From: a virus
Direction: 5' to 3' (one strand)
Virus record (IMG/VR): IMGVR_UViG_3300014913_000015
Location: 1-59,388 of that record
Length of the DNA: 59,388 nt
Under the pieces are notes generated by a model. That model was not told the origin of the DNA and searched no databases. It saw only the letters and a program-made list of their open reading frames with translations. Of the stretch, positions 32,273 through 40,611 are shown one piece after another (the first letter of the stretch is position 1; each line of letters begins with the position of its first letter). The position numbers were made by a program, and so were the translations under genes.

Positions 32273-32432
32273 TAACCTTTTCTTTATCAAACCACCGATC
32301 GACTTCCTCAATAATCCTTCTATTTTCCTCAAACCATCGGTAAATATGACGAAGCATCGTTCGTTCCGTTAGCCAGTTTCCAAGCTTAAAACCAATGCCA
32401 AATGAGAGAAGAATTAATATAGCACAGATCAT
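32256..32432 (-). CDS. 58-residue single-TM protein
   Basis: Start ATG at 32432, stop TAA at 32256-32258. An N-terminal membrane helix (about 2-20) is followed by a highly charged amphipathic tail (RWFEENRRIIEEVDRWF). A GAGGGG ribosome site lies inside the end of the SbcC-like gene, so the two are coupled. Last gene of the early arm; no terminator is visible between the arms. Function unknown. Confidence 0.65.
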   Translation of the reverse strand: MICAILILLSFGIGFKLGNWLTERTMLRHIYRWFEENRRIIEEVDRWFDKEKVTKEKM

Positions 32433-32436
32433 TATC

Positions 32437-34194
32437 TTATCCCCTCATAACTACAACATTTGAAAACTGACTCTGCAATTCTGGTCTGTGCGACACAACG
32501 AAAACTGTCTCAATTTCTCTTTCCATCTGCTGAAGAATCTCAAACACTTTCTCCTGCCCTTCAACATCTAACGCCCGATCAAACAGCTCATCAAGAAAAA
32601 GAAAATTGGTACTCATTAGATGAAAAGATCTTGCCATACGATTCAGGCCAAACGCCAAAGCACATTCAATCCTGTGTTTTTCTCCACTGGAACAGTCCTC
32701 ATATCGTTTCTTGATTCCAGTACGGTAAACTTTTATTTCAATTTCCTCTTTATTATTCACCTCAATCTCCAAGTCAAGTTTGGAGCTGGAAAGCACGTAA
32801 AGAATCTTTTGTGTTTCTTCTTCCAGCTTCTGAAGAACTTGACGAATGTATTCAAATCTGATTCCTTTCTTTCCGAACATTTCCTTTATGATCTCGTATA
32901 GCTCGATTTTGTGATTCAGCTCATTTTGCTTTTCTATTAACTTGTCAATCTCTTTCCGATTTTTCTTCAAATCTTTGTATCTCTTTTTCAGGAGATTATC
33001 ATAGGTGGAAATATCTTTTTCAATGGAATCAATCTTATTCTGGACAAAAGACAGTTTATCGCGAAGGTTACTCAGTTCGTTTTCATATTGAATGCGAGCC
33101 TTCTCCTGTGAGAGTTTTTCAGTAGCTAGGTATTCGATTCTCTTCTGAAGTTCATTAATCCTATTTTCAATCTCCTCTTTTTCTTCCTCTGCCGTCTTTA
33201 TTTGACGGGAAACAACACTCATTTTCCTCTTATGATCCTGCATTAAACGGTGAACAAGATTCTTACTGATTGGACGCTCACAGACAGGGCAAGGTTTACC
33301 AATATAATCTTTAGCCTCGATCTGTTGGAGATCATGGTATTGCTGGCGGAGAGAATGCAGTTTTCCGTTAATCTGAGTAAGCTTTGAAGACAGTTCGTTT
33401 CTTTCCTCCTTTAACTTTCGTTCTTCTGCTTCGTAATCTACCGCTTTTCCTTTTTGAAATCTTTCAAGCTCTTTCTGAACCTGCTTTATACGATAAATCA
33501 ACCTTCGTTTCTCAAGCACCAATTGATGTTTCTCCTCTTCCGCTTCCTCCTTCTTCTTTGCTTTGTTCCGTTCGAGATAATCAATATCTGCCTTAATTCC
33601 TTCAAGATTTCGTTCTATGACACTTATCTCTTTCTCAAGAGAAGCAAGTTCTACCTGATATTGTTTCAAACGTGAACGGGTATATTCATAGGCCATATCA
33701 AAATGATGAAGATCGAGAATCCCACCAAGGATTGCCAAACGTTGGGCTGGAGTTGCAGCAGCAAAGGTACGGATACGTTCAGGAATGAAAGAGGAAATCA
33801 ACAAAAACTGGTTGAAATCCGCCCTTACAAGCTTTTCGAGTTGAAGTTGAATCTCAGAAGGAGATCCCTTGAAATTTTCTCCATCATAAACTACTACAAG
33901 GTCATTTCCTGCTACAGAGTGCTTTCTGAATCGTGAAACTTTAAGTGGTTTCCCATTGAGATAACCATCAATAATGACCTGACAATCCTTTTTTACAATA
34001 TCATTCACCACATCATCCACACGTGACTGACGAGCAGTACGGTTGAAAAGACACCAAAGGATTGCCTCGTAGATAGAACTCTTCCCACTTCCATTGGGAC
34101 CGCTAATCAAGACAAGACCTCGATTTTGAAAGGAAATCTCGAACTCTCTCAAACAGAAAAAGTTGCGAATCGTCAGCTTGCTGATTTCGAGCAT
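32437..34194 (-). CDS. sbcC: SbcC/Rad50-like (gp46-type) nuclease ATPase
   Basis: About 585 residues, start set at the ATG 34194 because GGAGG is 10 bases upstream (an ATG at 34203 is too near). Walker A GPNGSGKSS near residue 35, a zinc hook CPVC near residue 302 flanked by two coiled-coil arms, the ABC signature region SSGEKHRIECALAFGL, and Walker B LFLDELFDRALD at the end are all present. With the SbcD/Mre11 partner immediately upstream it forms the two-subunit nuclease that trims double-strand ends and hairpins and prepares 3' overhangs for recombination, as T4 gp46/47. The coiled coils are short relative to cellular Rad50, as usual in phages. Confidence 0.93.
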   Translation of the reverse strand: MLEISKLTIRNFFCLREFEISFQNRGLVLISGPNGSGKSSIYEAILWCLFNRTARQSRVDDVVNDIVKKDCQVIIDGYLNGKPLKVSRFRKHSVAGNDLVVVYDGENFKGSPSEIQLQLEKLVRADFNQFLLISSFIPERIRTFAAATPAQRLAILGGILDLHHFDMAYEYTRSRLKQYQVELASLEKEISVIERNLEGIKADIDYLERNKAKKKEEAEEEKHQLVLEKRRLIYRIKQVQKELERFQKGKAVDYEAEERKLKEERNELSSKLTQINGKLHSLRQQYHDLQQIEAKDYIGKPCPVCERPISKNLVHRLMQDHKRKMSVVSRQIKTAEEEKEEIENRINELQKRIEYLATEKLSQEKARIQYENELSNLRDKLSFVQNKIDSIEKDISTYDNLLKKRYKDLKKNRKEIDKLIEKQNELNHKIELYEIIKEMFGKKGIRFEYIRQVLQKLEEETQKILYVLSSSKLDLEIEVNNKEEIEIKVYRTGIKKRYEDCSSGEKHRIECALAFGLNRMARSFHLMSTNFLFLDELFDRALDVEGQEKVFEILQQMEREIETVFVVSHRPELQSQFSNVVVMRG

Positions 34195-35159
34195 TCTTGC
34201 CATACCTCCCTCGCTATTTTCCTCAGTTCATCCTTATCCGACTGCTCCAGCTCCTGTGCTTCAATCCACTTATCCATTGCTTCTTCCACAGTAAGAGGAG
34301 GTTTTTCTTCTTCCTGTCTCCTTACTCGTTCCTCTTGGAGGAACTCGATAAAGATCCTTTCATTGCCCTCCAGCGGAGAAGCATCAAAAGTATGAGGTAC
34401 CCGTAGAAGAATGTAGTCATGACTGGGATTCTCCTGATACGCCTTCAAGAATTTCTTAAATTCCGATTTTTTGGTAAATTCATAAACTCTAAACTGAGGT
34501 ACAAAAGACGAAACACTAATATCCAATATTTTTCCATCTTCCCAAAGAATCACTCTTTTCTCTTCTCGACTTTCAGAAAAATCCTGCTGGAGTGGAGAAC
34601 CTACACATACGATATCGCCAACCTTCTGAGGAAGATGAATATGGCCATTGAAAATAAATTCTATAGGAGGCACGTTCGATATCCCTTCTTCCATTACCCT
34701 TCCTGTACTCAGCCGTGCACCAATAATGTCGGCATGTAGGAATAGGATATCAACATCTGAGAATGAAGGGATAACTTCCTCCGCCCCATGAGGAATAAAT
34801 CCTGCCTGAACGTACTGAAGAGAAACAATTGTCGGTGAAGAGATAATATTTACGTTTCCACTTTGGAGAAAATCTAGATAACATTCATTCCGAAACTTAT
34901 CATGATTTCCTACAAGGATATAAATCTCTGTGTATTGGGCTAAGTCAGTAAACAGTTTCACACCAAAATTTATCACATCTTTCCTGATAAAAGGAGATAA
35001 TGTATGGAAAACATCGCCAAGATGAATCATGAAATCTGGTTTCTCTTCCTTGAGAAAATCTAAAAAAAAGTCCCGTAGTAACTCAAAATCTCTGAGTCGT
35101 CCTTCTCGACCTCGATAGGTTTCCTTTATATGCCAATCTCCTGTTATAAGTAACTTCAT
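34173..35159 (-). CDS. sbcD: SbcD/Mre11-like (gp47-type) nuclease
   Basis: 328 residues with the calcineurin-type nuclease motifs in order: GDWH near the N-terminus, LGDVFHTLSP, LVGNHDKF, FLHADIIG and NGHIHLP. These supply the two-metal site. The C-terminal ~100 residues form the capping and partner-binding part. It ends inside the start of the SbcC-like gene by about 20 bases, so the two are produced together. Role: nuclease subunit in recombination-dependent replication and repair. Confidence 0.93.
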   Translation of the reverse strand: MKLLITGDWHIKETYRGREGRLRDFELLRDFFLDFLKEEKPDFMIHLGDVFHTLSPFIRKDVINFGVKLFTDLAQYTEIYILVGNHDKFRNECYLDFLQSGNVNIISSPTIVSLQYVQAGFIPHGAEEVIPSFSDVDILFLHADIIGARLSTGRVMEEGISNVPPIEFIFNGHIHLPQKVGDIVCVGSPLQQDFSESREEKRVILWEDGKILDISVSSFVPQFRVYEFTKKSEFKKFLKAYQENPSHDYILLRVPHTFDASPLEGNERIFIEFLQEERVRRQEEEKPPLTVEEAMDKWIEAQELEQSDKDELRKIAREVWQECSKSAS

Positions 35160-35199
35160 TTGGCTACTCCAATCCTTTTATTTAAGAACAGAGACTCCG

Positions 35200-35397
35200 T
35201 CAGAGATTTAAGATTATTGCCAAAATTCCTGTAATCTTCCACGCCACCACTAAGCAGCTTATCAAGTAAAACAAGTACAACATAGCGACGACAATATAAA
35301 CTGCCAGAGGTTGAGAATCAAGATCAACTTTACACCTGAGACCACTCAATACCAACAGAATTGAAAAAATTACATAGAATAAACAAATTTTAAACAT
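35200..35397 (-). CDS. Small two-TM membrane protein
   Basis: 65 residues with two hydrophobic helices (about 3-20 and 30-62, the latter possibly two short spans). Unknown. It is one of several tiny membrane genes in the early arm, a common place for phage superinfection-exclusion or lysis-timing proteins. Confidence 0.6.
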   Translation of the reverse strand: MFKICLFYVIFSILLVLSGLRCKVDLDSQPLAVYIVVAMLYLFYLISCLVVAWKITGILAIILNL

Positions 35398-35421
35398 AAT
35401 CCTCTCTCCTCCCTTCTTTAC

Positions 35422-35643
35422 TTAACAAGTTGGAGGAATCCAATCAGGTGTCTTTTTTGGTATCCAGTACTTCCAATCTTCTTTAAGGAAACAGCGCCGC
35501 AATTCATATAAATACCTCCGAATAGCCGATTCCTTTGACTTGCCATATCCATAGAGCCCCCGAATTTTAGGTGAATGGACGATATACTCATCTTCGCTCC
35601 AGTCATACTCAATATAAATAGGAATCTCTCCTCTCTTGATCAA
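35422..35643 (-). CDS. HicB-like small protein
   Basis: 73 residues. IPIYIEYDWSEDEYIVHSP followed by RGLYGYGKSKESAIRRYLYEL matches the HicB-type ferredoxin-like partial RNase-H fold, where a beta-hairpin and a helix follow an acidic turn. No HicA toxin is adjacent and there is no DNA-binding domain, so this is probably a stand-alone HicB-like protein rather than a toxin-antitoxin pair. It might act as an antitoxin against a host HicA. Confidence 0.5.
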   Translation of the reverse strand: MIKRGEIPIYIEYDWSEDEYIVHSPKIRGLYGYGKSKESAIRRYLYELRRCFLKEDWKYWIPKKTPDWIPPTC

Positions 35644-35649
35644 ATAGCA

Positions 35650-35940
35650 TCAGCCCCCTCCAATACCAACCGGATTGGGAATGCAAAACAACATTCCTAC
35701 AGATATCAGTACCGCCAATATACCAATGAATCCAGTTATCATTAGAAAGCGACCGAAAAAGGTATCTTCCCCATGCTTGTCAGTATACTTAACGGAATAA
35801 TCAAACAAATATCCACCGCCAAAAAATACGATAAGAATAACCCACCAAGGGAGACGGCGAAGGAAAACAGTATAAACTACTGTCAACACGCCTATTGTCG
35901 GGCCTACTACAAAAGGGATTAAATACAAAAGCGTTCTCAT
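35650..35940 (-). CDS. Membrane protein, about three TM segments
   Basis: 96 residues with hydrophobic spans at about 3-25, 32-48 and 65-88 and a short Gly-rich tail. Its start overlaps the transglycosylase stop by 4 bases, so the two are coupled. It could be a partner (channel or anchor) of the transglycosylase. No named family. Confidence 0.6.
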   Translation of the reverse strand: MRTLLYLIPFVVGPTIGVLTVVYTVFLRRLPWWVILIVFFGGGYLFDYSVKYTDKHGEDTFFGRFLMITGFIGILAVLISVGMLFCIPNPVGIGGG

Positions 35941-36566
35941 TTCTTCTCCTCCACAATAGATTTTGGTTGTGGTTTCGGTAAACTGGTCTGTCCTAAAAGG
36001 ACAACAAGCTCGCCAATGTTTAACAAAATATCTTTTACATACGCAGTATTCTTCCCTCCAACGTATTTCCGTAAAGCCTTGGGTAGATCGTTATTTGCTT
36101 CCTTCAGACATGTTAAGAAGACGAAATAAGTACAGCGCACATTTATCACTGGATCGTAAAGATCTCTTACTTCTCGAATTAGGCCATTACGTTTCAATTT
36201 ATCAGCCCAAAATTTAGGATGAATCTGCCCCAACCCAATCGCTCCTGCCTTAGAGCGTACAAATGGATTGAAAGAACTTTCACGAGCTATTAAGGCCAAA
36301 AGAATGATAGGATATTCTGTCTTAAAACATTCTTGGGCGATCTCCTGAGCCATTGAACGCGGTAAACGAGTTGATTTTTTCATCATCCAGTCAATTACCT
36401 TAGAGGGAACAGTCACTTCCGTTTGAACAACTGTTGAAGGAACAGCAGAAGGAGTGACTTGTAAGGATTGTATAAACACGATGAATCCTATTACAATCAT
36501 TCCTATAACAATACCTGTTATAATTATGAACCACGGAGACAATATTGTAGTTCTTGGTTTCCTCAT
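35937..36566 (-). CDS. Lytic transglycosylase (SLT), membrane-anchored
   Basis: 209 residues. One N-terminal membrane helix (about 11-33) and a Thr/Val/Pro-rich linker precede an SLT domain with the catalytic Glu96 in ARESSFNPF and the GAIGLGQIHP motif. The enzyme cleaves glycan strands of peptidoglycan to form anhydromuramic ends. Placement in the early arm, away from the late endolysin, suggests use during infection establishment or in envelope remodelling. A three-TM protein follows in coupling. Confidence 0.88.
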   Translation of the reverse strand: MRKPRTTILSPWFIIITGIVIGMIVIGFIVFIQSLQVTPSAVPSTVVQTEVTVPSKVIDWMMKKSTRLPRSMAQEIAQECFKTEYPIILLALIARESSFNPFVRSKAGAIGLGQIHPKFWADKLKRNGLIREVRDLYDPVINVRCTYFVFLTCLKEANNDLPKALRKYVGGKNTAYVKDILLNIGELVVLLGQTSLPKPQPKSIVEEKK

Positions 36567-36985
36567 TGCTTCCTCCTTTCATCTATATCTTCATAAAATT
36601 TGCGTAACAAACATACAGTATTATTCAATAAATATCCAAGTCCCTTAAATTCATCAAAATGACGGTAGATTATAGATTGCAAAACTGAGATTATGTACCA
36701 AACAATCCTCACATCTTTCTTGATGATTTCCAATTCTGACTGGAACCTAAGGCTAAAACGGATATAACTCAACAAAGATTTCACTTCCCACGCAAGAGAA
36801 GTATCTAATCCCAGTTTTTGGCGACATTCTTTCTTGTGAAAGGGGCATTCATAGATCTCCTTACAATTCTCAGCATGACAATACATAGCAAAGGCACGAC
36901 ACAAATGATTCAACTTCTCACAAACTTCTTCGTACTTTTCTGATGGATTTACCTTCAACACACTACCATTCTGGAGATCACCCAT
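36563..36985 (-). CDS. Hypothetical protein with Cys cluster
   Basis: 140 residues. A Cys/His cluster near residues 35-55 (YCHAENCKEIYECPF and HKKEC) gives C-x4-C-x5-C-x6-C, a possible zinc or iron-sulfur site. The rest is helical. Unknown family. It overlaps both neighbours by a few bases and follows the RecA-like gene. Confidence 0.65.
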   Translation of the reverse strand: MGDLQNGSVLKVNPSEKYEEVCEKLNHLCRAFAMYCHAENCKEIYECPFHKKECRQKLGLDTSLAWEVKSLLSYIRFSLRFQSELEIIKKDVRIVWYIISVLQSIIYRHFDEFKGLGYLLNNTVCLLRKFYEDIDERRKQ

Positions 36986-38021
36986 TATTCCCCTCCCTTA
37001 ATCTTATTCCCCCTTTCTCAATTAACTCCAGCACCTCCTTTTCTCGCATGGCCTTTTCTCCTTCAGGCAAGTAATACCAACCGCCTCTTTGAATCAACTT
37101 TCCCAATTCAACCAGTTTGGGAACAAGTCCAGAATACTTCGGAACTCCCTGTTCCCAGAACAACTCAATATGTGCTTCTTGGAAAGGAGCCGCCCATCGA
37201 GTCTTCAGGCAATGAGCGTGCAATTCAATCCCCACTACTTTACCTCCCTCCTTGATCGGAGATGGCTTTGTGAACTGGAGACGAACATTACTGGCAAAGT
37301 CAAAACCCTTTCCAGAACTTGTACTTTTCCCTGTCTGAGAGTAAATCACATGATTCACGACAAGCAAAAGATTCCCAGAAAGAATTACACTATTCACCGC
37401 TCGTATTCCCTGTCTTACTTCTTTTGCCCGTTGTCCTTGATCAACCATTGTAAAACCACGATCTGTCTCGGTCTCTCCTGCCAAATTGGCCAAAGAATCA
37501 ATTACAAACAATTTTCTCATCTTCTCGAATTCAGGGTAACGACAAATGGCAAGAATTCGCTGGAAGCATTCCCAAATAGTATAAGAAGAGGCAAAACCAC
37601 TCTGAGCGAGTTCATTGAATTTACTACGAGCGGAAGTATCCACTTGTTTTGCCAAGTTGGCAAATACTTCTTTGGTCAATTCTATTGCAATATCCTCATG
37701 CATTGATGTACAGATAAAGTTTGTAGCATTGATATCCACACCTATTTTCTCTGCAAATTCAGGGTTGATGCCTCCTTCAATATCATCATAGAAGATAAAG
37801 CCTTCATCTCCAAACTTCTTCTGAAAGGAAGCGACAGTCTGAAGAGCACAGAAGGTCTTCCCTGCCGCCTCATCTCCAGAGATTTCAGCAAAACTCCCCA
37901 GAGGCCATCCTCCACTTCCATCCATCTTTCCTGAAATGATATAATCCAAGACTAACGACCCAGTTGAAACAAATTCCCTTTTTACTAATTCCTTTTCTCT
38001 AAGTTTCTCCAAGATCCCCAT
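36978..38021 (-). CDS. RecA/UvsX-like recombinase
   Basis: 347 residues from ATG 38021, chosen for GGGAGG about 10 bases upstream. Walker A GDEAAGKT (about 49-56), Walker B KLFVIDSLANLAG, and the loop/Q region SQTGKSTSSGKG identify a RecA-fold strand-exchange ATPase. Length is close to bacterial RecA. It forms filaments on ssDNA and invades homologous duplexes, probably working with SbcCD, the gp32-like protein and the Pol in recombination-linked replication. It might also be a phage Sak4/RadA-type relative; the length argues for RecA/UvsX. Confidence 0.85.
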   Translation of the reverse strand: MGILEKLREKELVKREFVSTGSLVLDYIISGKMDGSGGWPLGSFAEISGDEAAGKTFCALQTVASFQKKFGDEGFIFYDDIEGGINPEFAEKIGVDINATNFICTSMHEDIAIELTKEVFANLAKQVDTSARSKFNELAQSGFASSYTIWECFQRILAICRYPEFEKMRKLFVIDSLANLAGETETDRGFTMVDQGQRAKEVRQGIRAVNSVILSGNLLLVVNHVIYSQTGKSTSSGKGFDFASNVRLQFTKPSPIKEGGKVVGIELHAHCLKTRWAAPFQEAHIELFWEQGVPKYSGLVPKLVELGKLIQRGGWYYLPEGEKAMREKEVLELIEKGGIRLREGNNG

Positions 38022-38412
38022 AATCAGTCTTACCTCCCTCTTGAAAAGACTCCTTAATTTCCTTTCCAAACAACTTGTTTATCAAGTGCTCCTTGTATTC
38101 CAAAGGAGCTGGCTCACGATGGATATCCTCATACTCTTCAATTTTCTTCCAGTAGTAATGAGTCTTGCCATGAGAATCGGGAAGATCATCCCATCTACGA
38201 CCAAATATATCCTCCTTCTTCAAATCCAGCTCAGTACCATCAGGCCTAACAATAGGTTTTTCTCTATCGCCTGATCGGAATCGAGCGAAGTTGCAACGAG
38301 TAAAGAGGCGTACCATCGGTTTTCCACAACAGTAGGGAATATCGGTTTCATTCCTCTGGAGATACTCAATTATTTTTCCACAATTCTCACAGAGGAAATC
38401 CCACAACTTCAT
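37999..38412 (-). CDS. Zinc-ribbon protein (FmdB-like N-terminus)
   Basis: 137 residues. LCENCGKIIEYLQR and IPYCCGKPM form a CxxC...CxxG-type zinc ribbon like that of FmdB-family proteins; the remainder is charged with no known domain. It overlaps the start of the RecA-like gene by about 20 bases. May be a regulator or recombination accessory. Confidence 0.7.
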   Translation of the reverse strand: MKLWDFLCENCGKIIEYLQRNETDIPYCCGKPMVRLFTRCNFARFRSGDREKPIVRPDGTELDLKKEDIFGRRWDDLPDSHGKTHYYWKKIEEYEDIHREPAPLEYKEHLINKLFGKEIKESFQEGGKTDYGDLGET

Positions 38413-38723
38413 TGCAGGATCTTCTCCTCCTTTCCTTCTTTCTTTTTCACCATCTTCCCCAAAATTGTCTCGACAACATCCCGTGCTCCTTCTGACCTAT
38501 ATACAACCTCCAGAATTCCAATTATCCGTCCCAATGAAAAGACAGCGAATGCCCGCTTTTTATCATCTTCAAAGAGATTCCAGAACTTTTCAATCAGCTC
38601 TGGATAGAATAAAGAACCTTTCTCAGCCTCACAAACCTGGTCAAGTTCGCTAATTATCAAATGAATATCTTCCCATTCCAAGCCGTAAATATCAAAAATA
38701 TTATCTCCTTTATTTAGTTTCAT
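38409..38723 (-). CDS. Hypothetical protein, paralogue of the gene at 40311
   Basis: 104 residues. Alignable with the protein at 40311-40604 through a GL-x2-x-D start, a helix, E-x2-EKFWNLF, and the LGRIIGILEVV segment (LGRVVGMIL in the other). The pair is a small phage-specific helical family of unknown role. It overlaps both neighbours. Confidence 0.7.
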   Translation of the reverse strand: MKLNKGDNIFDIYGLEWEDIHLIISELDQVCEAEKGSLFYPELIEKFWNLFEDDKKRAFAVFSLGRIIGILEVVYRSEGARDVVETILGKMVKKKEGKEEKILQ

Positions 38724-38967
38724 CTCTCATCTCCTTTTTCCATTTTTCTATAATTGCAAAAACGACTTTTTCAAAAGTTGCATCTTGAGATAAATCCAAT
38801 CCGATCCTTTGCTTTGCTCTCTCTCGCCACTGCGACATGGGAATTGTATCCCAGTCTTCGCCTATTGCCCAAGAAAAACATTCATCTACATCTTGAGTCG
38901 TTCTCAAACCTCCTGCCAAACACATGAGAATGAAAATTGAAAATGTTAATTGATCACGACGATTCAT
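38710..38967 (-). CDS. Hypothetical protein
   Basis: 85 residues, helical, with no recognised motif. Lies between the recombinase and the paralogue-family gene with overlapping ends, so it is part of the same transcription unit. Confidence 0.65.
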   Translation of the reverse strand: MNRRDQLTFSIFILMCLAGGLRTTQDVDECFSWAIGEDWDTIPMSQWRERAKQRIGLDLSQDATFEKVVFAIIEKWKKEMRDETK

Positions 38968-39773
38968 TTCCTTCTCCCTAACTTCTCGACTGCCTTCCGC
39001 AAATCGCCAAGATAGGCATGAAGATACTTCTCAGTAGTCCGAATACTAGAATGACCACATAACGCTTGAATAGTGGTTAATGAAACTCCCTCTCTTGCAA
39101 GAGAAGTTGCTGCCCAGTGACGAAAAGTATGAAATCCTACAGGAGGTACCCCCGCCTTTTCACAAGCTCGTTTTAAAGCATACCAGCGATAGCTCATTTT
39201 AGGACTTCCCCTCTGTCCAGCAAAAACGTATTCTGAGCGACGGGGGAGTTTCTTCAATGTTTCATACGCCTCATCATTTAAAGGAATGATCATGTTCTTA
39301 TAACCTCGTCCTCCTGTCTTACGAGTTCGCAAGAAGATAAGACGGTTCTCAAAATCAATATCCTCCCATTTTAGTTCAAGCAGCTCCCCTACTCGTGCTA
39401 AAGTTGATTTCAATACAATGAGTAATGGACGCAATTCCTGATCAGCATTATCAATGATTTTAAAAAGGTATTCGACAGGGGGAAGGGGGCGCTTCCCCCT
39501 GTCGTTAGGAAAGAGGGGAGGTGTGGAGATGAAGGAGGTAGAGAGTCCTCTTTTCTTTGCCCAGTTTTTAATAGCATTAAGAACTGTTAAATAACGATTT
39601 CGTGTGTAATTACTAATTGGTAAAGATAAAAGCACCTGTCGTACTTTTTCCTCTGGAAAAGTAGGATGAGTCTTCCAGAAATCAACATAATATTTCAATT
39701 GCCGGGCCCAACGTTCGGAGATATAAGGCAACCGTTCTTTATAATATTGGTCAAGCAACACCTCTTTTCTCAT
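38964..39773 (-). CDS. Tyrosine recombinase (integrase/Xer family)
   Basis: 269 residues from ATG 39773 (GGAGG 6 bases upstream). The N-terminal SAM-like core-binding domain (about 15-85) is joined by a proline linker to the catalytic domain. All catalytic residues are present: Arg129 (ARVGELL), Lys154 (RKTGG), His217 and Arg220 (HTFRH), His243 (CGHSS) and Tyr252 (EKYLH), numbered from the alternative ATG two residues earlier. The size suits Xer-like or small integrases. No repressor, excisionase or att site was recognised, so it may resolve genome multimers or integrate. The linker codons contain a perfect hairpin. Confidence 0.92.
   Translation of the reverse strand: MRKEVLLDQYYKERLPYISERWARQLKYYVDFWKTHPTFPEEKVRQVLLSLPISNYTRNRYLTVLNAIKNWAKKRGLSTSFISTPPLFPNDRGKRPLPPVEYLFKIIDNADQELRPLLIVLKSTLARVGELLELKWEDIDFENRLIFLRTRKTGGRGYKNMIIPLNDEAYETLKKLPRRSEYVFAGQRGSPKMSYRWYALKRACEKAGVPPVGFHTFRHWAATSLAREGVSLTTIQALCGHSSIRTTEKYLHAYLGDLRKAVEKLGRRK
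39473..39504. repeat. Perfect 13-bp inverted repeat inside recombinase gene
   Basis: CGACAGGGGGAAG at 39473-39485 and its exact complement at 39492-39504, separated by 6 bases. It encodes the interdomain linker. Perfect stems of this length are rare in coding sequence; it may be a protein binding site, an attenuator or an insertion scar. Confidence 0.85.
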
Positions 39774-39978
39774 CTTCATCCTCCACTAACACTACTTCCA
39801 CCCAATCGGGCGGAGACTCATCAAAAGCTATCATAATTACTCCTTCTTCTGTAGGAATAAGAGAAGCATATGAAGCCAGATCAGTAATGATTTTTTTCGC
39901 TGTTAATTTAGCTTTCTGCTCGTCAAGCCATCCATCCTCTACCAAACTCTTTGCAATCACTTCTTCAGGATATAGCAT
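39751..39978 (-). CDS. Small acidic hypothetical protein
   Basis: 75 residues, an acidic C-terminus (VEDEDEKR), helical start. Its end overlaps the recombinase start, so the two are coupled. A recombination directionality factor would be expected to be basic, so that role is not indicated. Confidence 0.65.
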   Translation of the reverse strand: MLYPEEVIAKSLVEDGWLDEQKAKLTAKKIITDLASYASLIPTEEGVIMIAFDESPPDWVEVVLVEDEDEKRGVA

Positions 39979-40177
39979 CGCTCTCCTCCTCCTTTAGCAC
40001 TTTTCTACGAGTTAGTTTTCTCACCTCCTTGAAATCCTTCAATACTGAACAATGCTGTTTTTGACGACACGAAAGACAATAGAATAATGTATGATAACCT
40101 GCATTTGGACACCAAATTATACGACTCAACCATCGGTACTCCTCCTTCAGATCCTCCGTCTGAGCTAACCTTCCCAC
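39965..40177 (-). CDS. Small Cys-rich hypothetical protein
   Basis: 70 residues. Cys at about 23, 34, 37 and 43 (WCPNAG, FYCLSCRQKQHC) could bind zinc. The C-terminus is charged. It overlaps both neighbours by a few bases. Confidence 0.6.
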   Translation of the reverse strand: MGRLAQTEDLKEEYRWLSRIIWCPNAGYHTLFYCLSCRQKQHCSVLKDFKEVRKLTRRKVLKEEESDAIS

Positions 40178-40314
40178 CTCTTACATCCCGGGCGATTAGC
40201 TAACATTAACAAATAACACCAAGTGACCAATTCATTAGTACAGTACCCAACCTCAAGTCCTTCTTTGATTACTATAAGAGGACGCCACCATCGACAATAT
40301 CGACACTTTCTCAT
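40165..40314 (-). CDS. 49-residue Cys-rich miniprotein
   Basis: ATG at 40314 with GGGGGAG 6 bases upstream; TAG at 40165-40167. Starts MRKCRYCRWW; five Cys in all (4, 7, 25, 33, 44) suggest a zinc-binding knuckle. Its end overlaps the next gene. It fills the space between two annotated genes and is likely real. Confidence 0.6.
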   Translation of the reverse strand: MRKCRYCRWWRPLIVIKEGLEVGYCTNELVTWCYLLMLANRPGCKRWEG

Positions 40315-40604
40315 TGTATCTCCCCCGTATGCATATTATTGAATAAGATATCCTCAATTTGAAGAGCATCAAGAATCATTCCCACTACCCGCCCGAGATA
40401 AAGAATTGTGTATAAACTCTTCTCCACACTATCAAACATCTCCCACAACTCTTCCACCACCTCAGAAACCGCCTTCGTGCCACGCTTCCCCTCCAATACT
40501 TCTCTCAAATAATCATGAAAGCGCTGGAGGTCCTGATCAGTTAGGCCAAAAGCGTTAGAAACACTGACTTCACTATGATTCAGTTTAAGTTTTTCTTTCT
40601 TCAT
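40311..40604 (-). CDS. Hypothetical protein, paralogue of the gene at 38409
   Basis: 97 residues, helical. Shares with the protein at 38409 the FGLTDQDL-type start, the EVVEELWEMF helix and LGRVVGMIL. Overlaps the Cys-rich miniprotein by 4 bases. Function unknown. Confidence 0.7.
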   Translation of the reverse strand: MKKEKLKLNHSEVSVSNAFGLTDQDLQRFHDYLREVLEGKRGTKAVSEVVEELWEMFDSVEKSLYTILYLGRVVGMILDALQIEDILFNNMHTGEIQ

Positions 40605-40611
40605 CTCTTAT

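Noticed and set aside
35422-35643. Possible HicAB toxin-antitoxin locus
   Set aside because: Only a HicB-like protein is present; neither neighbour looks like a HicA toxin.
37089-37706. 205-codon plus-strand open frame opposite the RecA-like gene
   Set aside because: Antisense to a gene with clear Walker motifs and no plus-strand signals around it.
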